Part shown: positions 13,289 through 21,094 of the stretch, piece by piece
How positions within the stretch are numbered: position 1 is the stretch's first letter
Layout: each line of letters starts with the position of its first letter
Assembly: GCF_029439455.1 (NCBI RefSeq)
Contig: NZ_JAQFVG010000243.1
Coordinates: 1 to 64,000 of the forward strand
From: Caballeronia sp. BR00000012568055
GTDB lineage: Bacteria; Pseudomonadota; Gammaproteobacteria; Burkholderiales; Burkholderiaceae
Direction of reading: 5' to 3'
DNA: 64,000 bases
Made by a program: the position numbers and the translations under genes
The notes under the pieces: model-generated
The model's database searches: none
The model's input: only the letters and a program-made list of their open reading frames with translations
Told to the model about the DNA's origin: nothing

Positions 13289-14584
13289 ATGGCGAGGCGC
13301 GCAGTGGACAGAACAACGACGACCCAACTCGACGATGCACCCGACGGCTGCCCCGAAGACCTGCCGCCCGGCCTGCGCTACGTGGACGATTCGCGGCGCG
13401 GCTACACGCGCGAATGGACCGATGGCGCGTTCAAGTACTTCAACACGCAAGGCAAGCGTATCGACGATGAAGGCGAGATTCGGCGCATCAACGCGCTCGC
13501 GATTCCGCCCGCTTATATCGATGTATGGATTTGCCCCGATTCGCGCGGGCACCTGCAAGCCACCGGACGCGATGCGCGCGGGCGCAAGCAGTATCGCTAT
13601 CACCCGCAATGGCGCGAAACCCGCGATGCCACCAAGTACGAGCGCATGCTCGCGTTCAGCGCGGTGCTGCCGAAGCTGCGCGCTCGCGTAGCGCGTGATT
13701 TATCGCTCGATGGAATGCCGCGTGACAAGGTGCTTGCCACCGTCGTCAGGCTGCTCGATACAACGCTGATTCGCGTCGGCAGCGAGGAATATGCGCGGGA
13801 AAATCGCTCGTATGGACTGACGACGCTGCGCAAGCGGCACCTGAAGGTATCGGCGAATACGCTGCGGTTCAAGTTTCGCGGCAAGAGCGGAATCGAGCAC
13901 GATGTCGCCGTCAGCGATGCGCGCGTGGCGCGGATCGTCAAACGCTGCATGGACTTGCCGGGCCAGGATCTTTTCCAATATCTCGATGCGGACGGCGAGC
14001 GCCATGCCGTGACTTCATCCGATATCAACGATTATTTGCATGAAGTCACGGGCGCGGAATTCACTGCCAAGGATTACCGCACGTGGGCGGGCAGCGTGTT
14101 CGCGCTGGCGGCGCTGCGCCGGCTGGAATGGGAGACGGTGACGGAGGCGCGCAAGCATATCGTCGGGACCATCAAGGATGTCGCGCAATTGCTGCGCAAT
14201 ACGCCTGCGGTGTGTCGGAAGTGCTATGTGCATCCGGCTGTGATCGAGGCCTTCGAAGCCGGCGAATTGGCCGATGCGATGCCCGCATCGCGCCGGCGCG
14301 GTTTGAAGACGGATGAAGCCGCGCTCGCCATCTTCCTCGAAAAGGATGCAAAGCGGAGGGCGCGCGAGAAGCGCAAAGGTGTATCGACCAGCGATGCGCG
14401 TTTGGCGAAGCTGCTCACCGATTCGAGCCGAAAGGCGCGGACGGGCGCGTTGAAATCGAGCAAGAAGGGCGTGGCGACGCAAGCGCTGGAGAGCGTGGCG
14501 CGCAAGGCATCGCCGAAAGCGGCGCGGCCCGCGACCAAGAAGCTGGCGCGCACGCGGTCGGCTGCGGCTGTCGCGCTTAGCTAA
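13289..14584 (+). CDS. DNA topoisomerase IB
   Basis: Bacterial type IB topoisomerase of 431 residues, which relaxes supercoils through a 3'-phosphotyrosine intermediate. The core domain contains RVGSEEYARENRSYGLTTLR (about residues 165-185) with catalytic Arg/Lys, KDYRTWAGS near 265, and the active Tyr in RKCYVHPAV (Y313). The C-terminus is a Lys/Arg/Ala-rich tail (about 355-431) that likely binds DNA non-specifically, as is common in Burkholderia-type homologues. The start at 13289 gives the normal N-terminus; the reading frame upstream to 13211 overlaps the preceding gene. Confidence 0.93.
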   Translation: MARRAVDRTTTTQLDDAPDGCPEDLPPGLRYVDDSRRGYTREWTDGAFKYFNTQGKRIDDEGEIRRINALAIPPAYIDVWICPDSRGHLQATGRDARGRKQYRYHPQWRETRDATKYERMLAFSAVLPKLRARVARDLSLDGMPRDKVLATVVRLLDTTLIRVGSEEYARENRSYGLTTLRKRHLKVSANTLRFKFRGKSGIEHDVAVSDARVARIVKRCMDLPGQDLFQYLDADGERHAVTSSDINDYLHEVTGAEFTAKDYRTWAGSVFALAALRRLEWETVTEARKHIVGTIKDVAQLLRNTPAVCRKCYVHPAVIEAFEAGELADAMPASRRRGLKTDEAALAIFLEKDAKRRAREKRKGVSTSDARLAKLLTDSSRKARTGALKSSKKGVATQALESVARKASPKAARPATKKLARTRSAAAVALS

Positions 14585-14586
14585 AG

Positions 14587-15318
14587 CTAGCCAACCTGGT
14601 TCAATTCGAACACGCAATCGATTGCGCGACCGTTCCAGTTGTATTCGAGGTACGCGGCGTGGCGACAATCGCGCAGCATCGTCGTGCGTAACGCGGCGAG
14701 GCATTCGCCCGCCGTATCCCGCACCGATGGATACGCAATCCCCGGCGCGCCCGCCGTGCGGATCAATCGACCGATGGCCTCGCCGGGGCCGTAATCGTCG
14801 GGATCGAGAATGCGCCGATCCAATCCCGCTTCCGCGATACGCCCGCCGCGCAAATCCACCACTTCGCCCTGCGCCTGCACGGTGTAGAGCCGCATCTGCT
14901 GACGCAGCGGCGCTTCGTTTGTCGCCGCGAGAAACAAGCTGGCGTGATAGCGCGTCTCCGCGATCGCCGTCTGCTTGTCGCGCGCGCAGTAGAACACGCC
15001 GTAGCTGCCATCGGAAAAGCGGCTGCCGCTCGGGTTCAGATGCGTGAACGCGGCCATGATCGGACCGCAGCCGGGTCCGAAGCAGCGTTCGTCGGGCGGC
15101 ACGAGATCGAGTTCGCCGAGTTCGGTGCGCAGGCGGTCGTTGGTCATCGCTTCGAGCGCGTACAACGCTTCGAAATCTTTCGGCGATGCCACGCGATCGA
15201 ACAAGTTGACGGCAGGAAAACGCGTAGGAATCACGCGATACGCAGGCGACCAATCCAGCGCACTATGCGGCCAGCGTTCGCGCCAGCCGGTAATCACGTT
15301 AGTACCTGTCACGCCCAT
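14587..15318 (-). CDS. RES-domain toxin
   Basis: RES-family protein of 243 residues. Family members are toxins of type II toxin-antitoxin systems that degrade cellular NAD+. The RES domain covers roughly residues 25-230, including LYALEAMTNDRL, the SDGSYGVFYCARDKQTAIAETRYH block with the conserved Arg/Tyr/Glu residues, and GAPGIAYPSVRD. The ATG at 15318 overlaps the antitoxin stop codon by 10 bp (ATGGGCGTGA), typical of a coupled operon. A longer reading frame upstream is out of frame with the real antitoxin and is a shadow. Confidence 0.9.
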   Translation of the reverse strand: MGVTGTNVITGWRERWPHSALDWSPAYRVIPTRFPAVNLFDRVASPKDFEALYALEAMTNDRLRTELGELDLVPPDERCFGPGCGPIMAAFTHLNPSGSRFSDGSYGVFYCARDKQTAIAETRYHASLFLAATNEAPLRQQMRLYTVQAQGEVVDLRGGRIAEAGLDRRILDPDDYGPGEAIGRLIRTAGAPGIAYPSVRDTAGECLAALRTTMLRDCRHAAYLEYNWNGRAIDCVFELNQVG

Positions 15319-15743
15319 CCGCCTCGCATGGCGTCGAGATATTGGCGGACCGCGACGAGATCGCTGATATTGCCCGCCAGCATGCGATCCAGCGCCGGAC
15401 GTCCGCCGAACGGCGGCGCGGCGTTGGGGCGTTTGATCCAGGAATCGGCGGCGTTGGGTTCGGGCAGGAGAATCTGCAACGCCTTGTAGATGCCGAGAAT
15501 GAGTGACAAGCGTTCGAGCGTGTCGCGCGCCAGCCGCGCGGATTGCGGCGCAGCCTTCCATTTGAAGAAGGTGGAACGGCCCGGCGCGCCGAGCAAAATG
15601 ATTTGCTCTTCGGCTGAAAGCGACCAGTCGCGCGCGATGTTGAAGAACGCGCGCAGGCCGGCCGCGGATAGCTCGCTCAGATCGGGCGCGGGCGGCGGCG
15701 GACGGCCACCTGCCGCGGGCGCGAGGCGTGCGGCGTTCGGCAT
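15309..15743 (-). CDS. Xre/MbcA/ParS-type antitoxin of the RES toxin
   Basis: Protein of 144 residues with a proline-rich N-terminus, a helical DNA-binding region (about 25-75, LSAEEQIILLGAPGRSTFFKW) and a C-terminal DUF2384-type toxin-binding domain (about 80-144, with LGIYKALQILLP and GRPALDRMLAGN). It would neutralise the RES toxin encoded immediately downstream and autoregulate the operon. GGAG lies 10 nt before the ATG. Two ATATTAG direct repeats occur about 30-55 bp upstream. Confidence 0.9.
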   Translation of the reverse strand: MPNAARLAPAAGGRPPPPAPDLSELSAAGLRAFFNIARDWSLSAEEQIILLGAPGRSTFFKWKAAPQSARLARDTLERLSLILGIYKALQILLPEPNAADSWIKRPNAAPPFGGRPALDRMLAGNISDLVAVRQYLDAMRGGWA

Positions 15744-15774
15744 AATATCGAGTCTCCAAAGGAACTTGACTCGT

Positions 15775-15799
15775 ATATTAGTCTATATGTGGATATTAG
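15775..15799 (-). promoter_or_regulatory. Candidate operator of the RES/Xre operon
   Basis: Two ATATTAG copies (15775-15781 and 15793-15799), 18 bp apart start to start, lie in an AT-rich patch 32-56 bp upstream of the antitoxin start. On the minus strand the patch reads CTAATAT...CTAATATACG and could include a -10 element. Toxin-antitoxin operons of this family are usually autorepressed, so binding by the antitoxin is a reasonable inference, not shown. Confidence 0.4.
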
Positions 15800-15814
15800 C
15801 AAGCTTCGATGTGC

Positions 15815-16087
15815 TTATTCCTCGTCGTCTTGCGGACCGTATCGTCGGCCGGGAATGTGGGCGCGGATTTCATCGGCGAGGCGCGATGGCGTGCAATCGG
15901 CGGGAACCACGCAGCGTTGCACACGCGTGTCGTCCTTCATCGACCATTCGGCCATGCGATACGCGCGGCCCCATGGCGGTTCGATCGGCTGCGACAAGCG
16001 ACATTCGTGGAGGCGCAACGCGTACTGGCTGCGCATCGTCGATTTGAGATTGGTGAAGTCCGGACGGCGGACGCTGCGGGCTGGCAT
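15815..16087 (-). CDS. Small conserved-looking hypothetical protein
   Basis: Product of 90 residues beginning MPARSVRRPDFTNLKSTMRS and ending in an acidic GPQDDEE tail. I do not recognise a family. The case for a real gene is the strong ribosome-binding site GAGGAG 6-7 nt before the ATG on the minus strand, the absence of a better gene on the other strand, and a balanced composition. The C-terminal ADEIRAHIPGR segment may form a helix. Two Cys residues are present but no metal motif. Confidence 0.6.
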   Translation of the reverse strand: MPARSVRRPDFTNLKSTMRSQYALRLHECRLSQPIEPPWGRAYRMAEWSMKDDTRVQRCVVPADCTPSRLADEIRAHIPGRRYGPQDDEE

Positions 16088-16263
16088 GACACGCTCCTCG
16101 GTGAATGGTCGTAGCGAGTGTGTCGTCGGAGAATTAAGCGCGACTTAATCGCGACTTGATCGCGCGACGTACGATGGCGATTCGCGTCGAAACGTCGCGG
16201 TCAAGGCCTGCTTCGGCATTTTCACCACGTCGCATTCGGGCGGTTTTCCGACGCGCCGGGTTA

Positions 16264-16279
16264 CTGTATATTCGTACAG
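16264..16279 (+). promoter_or_regulatory. LexA (SOS) box
   Basis: CTGTATATTCGTACAG matches the CTGT-N8-ACAG LexA consensus exactly, and with its flanking TA it agrees closely with the enterobacterial form. It lies 25 bp before the start codon at 16304 and overlaps a possible -10 (TATATT), the position expected for repression. LexA control of the two genes downstream is inferred. Confidence 0.75.
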
Positions 16280-16303
16280 CTTGTCCGCATAAGGAGTATG
16301 CCG

Positions 16304-16537
16304 ATGAACCCTCGCCGGGAATCGCCCGAAGCCGTTGCGCTCGAACGCTTCATCATGGCGACGCGCGCCGTCCACGCGGCGTTTGACGCCACGCGTGGCG
16401 AACCCGATTTCATCGACGGCGGACAGTCCATCGCGCGCTCGCAAGAGCGCCTCGATGCCGCTTTGCAGGAGCTGGAAACATCCGAGCGCACGCTCGATGC
16501 CATCCTCGCCGGCAGTGCAGGTCATGCGGGTCACTAA
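16304..16537 (+). CDS. Small hypothetical protein under a LexA box
   Basis: Product of 77 residues, apparently cytoplasmic, mostly helical and acidic (ALERFIMATRAVHAAF, then RSQERLDAALQELETSERTL, a likely amphipathic or coiled-coil helix). I do not recognise the family. AAGGAG at 16291-16296 is 7 nt before the ATG at 16304 but only 1 nt before an ATG at 16298, so the later start is preferred. The gene sits directly behind the LexA box and 24 bp before a secreted-protein gene. This suggests a two-gene damage-inducible operon of unknown role. Confidence 0.7.
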   Translation: MNPRRESPEAVALERFIMATRAVHAAFDATRGEPDFIDGGQSIARSQERLDAALQELETSERTLDAILAGSAGHAGH

Positions 16538-16561
16538 CCTCGGAACCACGGAGCGAATCTC

Positions 16562-16870
16562 TTGAAGCTCGTTTTCCTCTCCATTTTGTTCTTCCTCGGC
16601 ATATCGGCCGCTTCGGCGTCCGAGCGATACACCGAAGTCTGGAATCCACCCGAATCGCAAGGCGCAAAGGCTGGAAAAACCAAGCCGCATGCCGCGACGC
16701 AAACGGCATCGAAAAAGAAGCGCAAGGCTTCGACTACGGTGAAACAGGTCGCCGACAAGACAGCGTCCGATCCGCAGATGACCGCGCCGCGCGCGAAGGC
16801 ATCGCCGAAACCGAGCGAGCCGGTCATTCCGCGCAAGATCGAGCCGAATGGGCAGGTGATGCGCGTCTGA
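16562..16870 (+). CDS. Small secreted Lys/Pro/Ala-rich hypothetical protein
   Basis: Product of 102 residues starting at TTG, with GGAG 8 nt upstream. Residues 1-20 (MKLVFLSILFFLGISAASAS) are a classical signal peptide with a probable AxA cleavage site. The mature part is very basic and low in complexity, rich in Lys, Ala, Thr and Pro, and ends EPNGQVMRV. No family is recognised. It follows the LexA-boxed gene by 24 bp and precedes a strong terminator, so the two genes form one transcript. Confidence 0.65.
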   Translation: MKLVFLSILFFLGISAASASERYTEVWNPPESQGAKAGKTKPHAATQTASKKKRKASTTVKQVADKTASDPQMTAPRAKASPKPSEPVIPRKIEPNGQVMRV

Positions 16871-16890
16871 ACGCGGCATCGTCGAGACAG

Positions 16891-16926
16891 AAAAAGGGGC
16901 GTCCAGCGGGCGCCCCTTTTCCTTTT
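16891..16926 (+). terminator. Rho-independent terminator
   Basis: An A-tract, then GGGGCG (16896-16901) pairing with CGCCCC (16911-16916), followed by TTTTCCTTTT. It ends the LexA-boxed two-gene unit. Confidence 0.8.
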
Positions 16927-16975
16927 CAGATGAGTTTGCAGCAAGGCCGTTCGAATGACGATCGGCCGCGAGACT

Positions 16976-17134
16976 TCATATCCGTCCCATCAACAACAAC
17001 ACGATCACCACGACCAATACGACGCCGAGAATCCCGCTCGGGCCATAACCCCAACTGCGGCTATGCGGCCACGACGGAATGGCGCCGACCAACAACAAGA
17101 TCAGGATGATCAGCAGGATGGTTCCGATCGTCAT
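16976..17134 (-). CDS. DUF3309 family small membrane protein
   Basis: Product of 52 residues made of two hydrophobic helices: TIGTILLIILILLLVGAIP and GILGVVLVVVIVLLLMGRI, joined by the SWPHSRSWGYGPSG linker diagnostic of DUF3309. Its function is unknown; it is probably an inner-membrane peptide. The start at 17134 has AAGGAGA at good spacing on the minus strand; longer in-frame starts lack family similarity. Confidence 0.85.
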   Translation of the reverse strand: MTIGTILLIILILLLVGAIPSWPHSRSWGYGPSGILGVVLVVVIVLLLMGRI

Positions 17135-17411
17135 TTGACTTCTCCTTATCAAAGACCGCGTGACTTGACCGGCGCCTGACGTGGTCTCCCAGCCAGCGGC
17201 ACGTCGAGTGGTCGGCGGAACGTGTCCGCTGGCCGGTGTCGTGCGATCGACGAGGAGGATTGAGCAATGGCTGTGCCAATGACCATGAAAGCCTGATAGC
17301 AAAAGGACCGCGCGTCCTTTCGGACACGCGGGCCGGGTACATCGATTGTCGAAACTAAAGGGTTGAAAGCGAGCTTAGGGCAAAACTTTCAAACACGCTT
17401 TCATTCGTGCT

Positions 17412-18998
17412 TCAGAACAGTCCGCGGAACGCCCAGAACAGCGCGCCAGCCAGAACGATCGACACCGGCAGCGTGAGAATCCACGCCAGCGCGAGGCTGC
17501 GCACCGTGCGCCATTGCAGACCCGAGCCATTCGCGGCCATCGTGCCCGCGACACCCGACGACAACACGTGTGTCGTACTCACTGGCAGACCGTACGCGTC
17601 CGCTGCACCGATGGTCAGCATCGCGACCAATTCAGCCGATGCGCCCTGGCCATACGTCAAGTGCGTCTTGCCGATACGCTCGCCTACCGTCACAACGATG
17701 CGCTTCCAGCCGACCATCGTGCCCAGACCGAGCGCGACCGCGACCGCCACCTTCACCCACGTCGGGATGAACTTGGTCGAGTGATCGAGTTGCTTCTTGT
17801 AGTTGTTGAGCACCGCGCCGTCATCCGCTGAGAACGCCGGGTCCTTCTGCTTGTCCATGATCCGCAGCGCTTCCGAGGCGATATACATCTCGTTGCGGAC
17901 GTTGCGCACCTGACCTTGCGGCACGTTGGACACCGAATCGTTCGGACGGACTTGCGAATCGATCGATTGAACCAGGCTCTTAAGCGAGGCGATCGTATCC
18001 GGCGCGACATGCTTGGTCTGAACATACTTTTCGACGGCGCTCTTCGAATCCGCTGAGGGCGCTGCGCTGCCGGCGTACTTCGTCAGCACTTCGGCCGCGC
18101 TATGGCTGACCGACAGGAACGTCTGCGTTTCGGCAGGCGTCACGGCCTTGTTGAGCGCGTAAGCGGTCGGCACCGTGCCGATCAGAATCAGCATGATCAG
18201 GCCCATGCCCTTTTGGCCATCGTTCGAACCGTGCGCGAAGGAGACGCCCGTGCACGTCAGGATCAACAGGCAGCGAATCCAGAACGGCGGCGGCGTGTTC
18301 TTTTCCGGCTCCTTGTAGAGCGCGGGCACGCGCACCACGAGCTTGAGCACATACAGCAAAAAAGCCGCTGCGATAAAACCGATGATCGGCGAGAACAGCA
18401 GCGACTTGCCGACGCCCAGCGCCCGATTCCAGTCCACGCCCGAGGTGCCGTCCGTGCCGTGCAGCATCTGATTCATCAGGCCGACGCCGATCACCGAACC
18501 GATCAGCGTGTGCGAACTGGACGAAGGCAGACCGAGCGCCCACGTGCCCAGATTCCAGATGATAGCGGCGATCAGCAGCGCGAAGACCATCGCGAAGCCC
18601 TGGCCGCTGCCGACGCCGAGAATCAGCTCGACCGGCAGCAATTGCAGAATCCCGAACGCCACCGCGCCGCTCGAAATCAGCACGCCGATGAAGTTCCACG
18701 CACCCGACCACACGACCGCCAGATTCGGCGTCAGCGAGTGCGTGTAGATGACCGTGGCGACGGCGTTCGCGGTATCGTGAAAGCCGTTGACGAACTCGAA
18801 GCCGAGCGCGATCAGCAATGCAATGCCGAGCAGAATGTACGGAAACGCCGACGACTCGCGCACCGGCGACAAATCCTCGAGCAGATGCAGCACGCAATAC
18901 GCCGCGCCCGCCACGATAGCGATGATGAACAGCAAGGTGGCAAGCCGTTGCCCGAGCGTTTTACTCTCTCGGGTTTGGGTAAAGGCAATCTGATTCAT
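17412..18998 (-). CDS. pit: Inorganic phosphate transporter, Pit family
   Basis: Low-affinity phosphate permease of 528 residues in the inner membrane. Two inverted PiT repeats are visible: FEFVNGFHDTANAVAT near residue 68 with GLPSSSSHTLIGS near 155, and VSFAHGSNDGQKGMG near 255 with GLPVSTTHVLSSGVAG near 475. A long hydrophilic loop (about 290-410) separates the halves, as in E. coli PitA. It is transcribed away from modE; the 248 bp between them hold a 12-bp palindrome AAATGATCATTT at 19125-19136. Confidence 0.93.
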   Translation of the reverse strand: MNQIAFTQTRESKTLGQRLATLLFIIAIVAGAAYCVLHLLEDLSPVRESSAFPYILLGIALLIALGFEFVNGFHDTANAVATVIYTHSLTPNLAVVWSGAWNFIGVLISSGAVAFGILQLLPVELILGVGSGQGFAMVFALLIAAIIWNLGTWALGLPSSSSHTLIGSVIGVGLMNQMLHGTDGTSGVDWNRALGVGKSLLFSPIIGFIAAAFLLYVLKLVVRVPALYKEPEKNTPPPFWIRCLLILTCTGVSFAHGSNDGQKGMGLIMLILIGTVPTAYALNKAVTPAETQTFLSVSHSAAEVLTKYAGSAAPSADSKSAVEKYVQTKHVAPDTIASLKSLVQSIDSQVRPNDSVSNVPQGQVRNVRNEMYIASEALRIMDKQKDPAFSADDGAVLNNYKKQLDHSTKFIPTWVKVAVAVALGLGTMVGWKRIVVTVGERIGKTHLTYGQGASAELVAMLTIGAADAYGLPVSTTHVLSSGVAGTMAANGSGLQWRTVRSLALAWILTLPVSIVLAGALFWAFRGLF

Positions 18999-19246
18999 GT
19001 CGATTCCTGGAGTCTTTTGGGCTTGCGCAAGGGCGAATTGGGTGGATTGGGGCGGATTGGAAACATAGAAATGGATTACAGACGGCCATGTTTCCCGGTG
19101 CGTGTGTCGATTTCATGAACTATGAAATGATCATTTGGTATGTTGAGAGCTATATGATCGAACGTCCGTGATGATGATCAGCGGCGTCATGCGGATCGAT
19201 ATAATTTCCGCGCAAGGCTCGCATCCAAATCGTGTAAGAGGACGCA

Positions 19247-20056
19247 GTGAATAAAGAACGCGATTCGCTGGAAATCGGCGGCTCCGTATGGCTCAAAACG
19301 GGCGATCAGACGCTCGGCGGCGCGGCGCGCATCGCGTTATTGGCGGCGATCCGCGATACCGGTTCGATCACGTCGGCGGCGAAGGCCGTCGGCATGAGCT
19401 ACAAGGCCGCGTGGGACGCCGTCGATACGATGAACAACCTCGCGGGCGAGGCACTCGTCGTGACTGCGAGCGGCGGGCGCGGCGGAGGCGGCACCAAACT
19501 CACGCCGGCTGCGCTCAGGCTGATCGAGACCTACGGCGCGGTGGAGCGCGAGCATCGCAAATTTCTTGAACGCGCGGGCGCGGCCATCGAAGGTTTTGCA
19601 CGCGACTGGCAACTCATCGGGAGACTGGGAATGAAAACAAGCGCACGCAATCAACTGACGGGCAAGGTGACCAAAGTCACGCGCGGAGCCGTCAACGATG
19701 AAATCGAGCTCGGCTTGCCGGGCGGACAGACCATCGTCGCGGTCGTCACGCACGAAAGCACGGAAGCGCTGAATCTGAAGGAAGGCGGTGACGCCGTGGC
19801 GCTGATCAAGGCGTCGTGGGTCATGCTGATGGAAGACACTGGCGTGAAGCTGTCGGCGCGCAATCAATTGCGCGGTACGGTTGCCAGTGTGACGAAGGGC
19901 GCGGTGAACTCGGAAGTGACCTTATCACTCGACGATTCGACGACCATCACGGCGGTCATCACGAACCAGAGCGTCGATACGCTCGGGCTGGCGCAAGGTC
20001 AAAAGGCGGTCGCGGTGATCAAGGCGTCGAGCGTGATCATCGGCGTGAACGACTGA
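19247..20056 (+). CDS. modE: ModE-type molybdate-responsive regulator
   Basis: Protein of 269 residues. An N-terminal winged helix-turn-helix of the LysR/ModE type (about 15-115, with AAIRDTGSITSAAKAVGMSY) is followed by two TOBE/Mop domains (about 128-195 and 200-268) that each begin SARNQL.G.V and bind molybdate. ModE normally represses molybdate transport genes and activates molybdoenzyme genes; no modABC is in this window, so this copy stands alone. The start is GTG with AGAGGA upstream. Confidence 0.9.
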   Translation: MNKERDSLEIGGSVWLKTGDQTLGGAARIALLAAIRDTGSITSAAKAVGMSYKAAWDAVDTMNNLAGEALVVTASGGRGGGGTKLTPAALRLIETYGAVEREHRKFLERAGAAIEGFARDWQLIGRLGMKTSARNQLTGKVTKVTRGAVNDEIELGLPGGQTIVAVVTHESTEALNLKEGGDAVALIKASWVMLMEDTGVKLSARNQLRGTVASVTKGAVNSEVTLSLDDSTTITAVITNQSVDTLGLAQGQKAVAVIKASSVIIGVND

Positions 20057-20066
20057 GTGTGAATGC

Positions 20067-20756
20067 TCAGGCCGCTGCCGCAGCGAACGGCGGCCGAGCT
20101 TCCGTGCGGCGGTCGGGAATGTGATAGTGCTTCACTTTCCAGCGAGCGCGCACGTAGGGCCGTTCGTGGCCCGACAAACCGAGCGCGATCTCGGTGATCC
20201 AATGTTGCGTTGGCACCGGCACGCCGTGCAACGCGACCACGACAGCGGCCAGACTTGCCGCGACGGGCATCGGTGACAACTTGCCCGGCTCCGCGCGCCA
20301 CGCGATCCACACAAACGACAGCGCGACCAACGCGCCGAGCGCGCATCCGGCGACCACTTCGGAAATCGAATGTGCGTCCAACACCACGCGCGACACGCCG
20401 ACCATTACGCCAAACAGCAATCCGGCCACGACGCCGCTCGCGCGAATCCAGTTGCGCGCCGGCAATAGCGCGACGAACAGCGCCACCGGAAGCACGGATG
20501 TGGACATCAGCGCATGTCCGCTGATGCCGGTGAAGTCGAGATTGCGCACACCGATTCCCCAGCCGATAAACGCGATCTTCGTCAGCGCGACCAGGCCGCT
20601 GGCCATGCCTAGCAGTCCGAGCCACGCAAGCGCATATTTCCATCGATAACCGACCACGAGCCACGCCGCGACAGCCATCGCGACAGGCGCCATGACGCCC
20701 ACGCTGCCGAGCGCGGTAATTGACATCCAGACGGAAACGGGCAAATCCAGGTTCAT
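20067..20756 (-). CDS. PAP2-family membrane phosphatase
   Basis: Protein of 229 residues with about six membrane segments and the PAP2 acid-phosphatase motifs: FTGISGHALMST near residue 75 (central SGH) and GVSRVVLDAHSISEVVAG near 122 (SR....H...D/E). Such enzymes dephosphorylate lipid phosphates or undecaprenyl pyrophosphate at the periplasmic face; the substrate is not deducible. The C-terminus is a soluble, basic then Ala-rich tail. It converges on modE with a 10-bp gap. Confidence 0.85.
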   Translation of the reverse strand: MNLDLPVSVWMSITALGSVGVMAPVAMAVAAWLVVGYRWKYALAWLGLLGMASGLVALTKIAFIGWGIGVRNLDFTGISGHALMSTSVLPVALFVALLPARNWIRASGVVAGLLFGVMVGVSRVVLDAHSISEVVAGCALGALVALSFVWIAWRAEPGKLSPMPVAASLAAVVVALHGVPVPTQHWITEIALGLSGHERPYVRARWKVKHYHIPDRRTEARPPFAAAAA

Positions 20757-21094
20757 CGAAATAATGGGAATGGCTGTTGCTGCGGTGCGTCAGTACATGC
20801 CGATATTTGGATATCGGCTGTTGCGCGCGGAATTCACAGTGTAGGAATGTTCAGGAGTATACCGTGTGGGACGATCCTGAATTATCTCGCGCAGGCTCTG
20901 AAATATGTCATGTTACGTCGTGTAACATCGGTTATTTTTTACTTAAATCGCTGAAACGAGTGCAATTCTCCTGCATTTATAAGATTTCGGATACGCGCCG
21001 CCATCGTCATTTGATGTTATTGTGCAATGCACAACTCGGCGCGCTTTTCTGCTCGCGCGTCGTACGAATGCACCATATGTAGAGGAACCGCCGA
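20757..21094. other. Intergenic region with three perfect palindromes
   Basis: 338 bp, AT-richer than its neighbours, between the divergently transcribed PAP2 and esterase genes. It contains GCCGATAT-TTGG-ATATCGGC (20799-20818), ATGTTAC-GTCGT-GTAACAT (20910-20928) and TTGTGCA-A-TGCACAA (21020-21034). The last lies 61 bp before the esterase start and resembles the TTGTGC-type sites I associate with the polyhydroxybutyrate regulator PhaR in this group; that link is inference. Confidence 0.5.

Noticed and set aside
14587..15759. 390-codon frame including the RES toxin with a long N-terminal extension
   Set aside because: The extension is the out-of-frame shadow of the antitoxin gene; the toxin starts at 15318.
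16145..16879. 244-codon minus-strand ORF opposite the LexA-boxed genes
   Set aside because: The plus-strand genes have ribosome-binding sites, a signal peptide and a terminator in the correct order; the minus frame has none.
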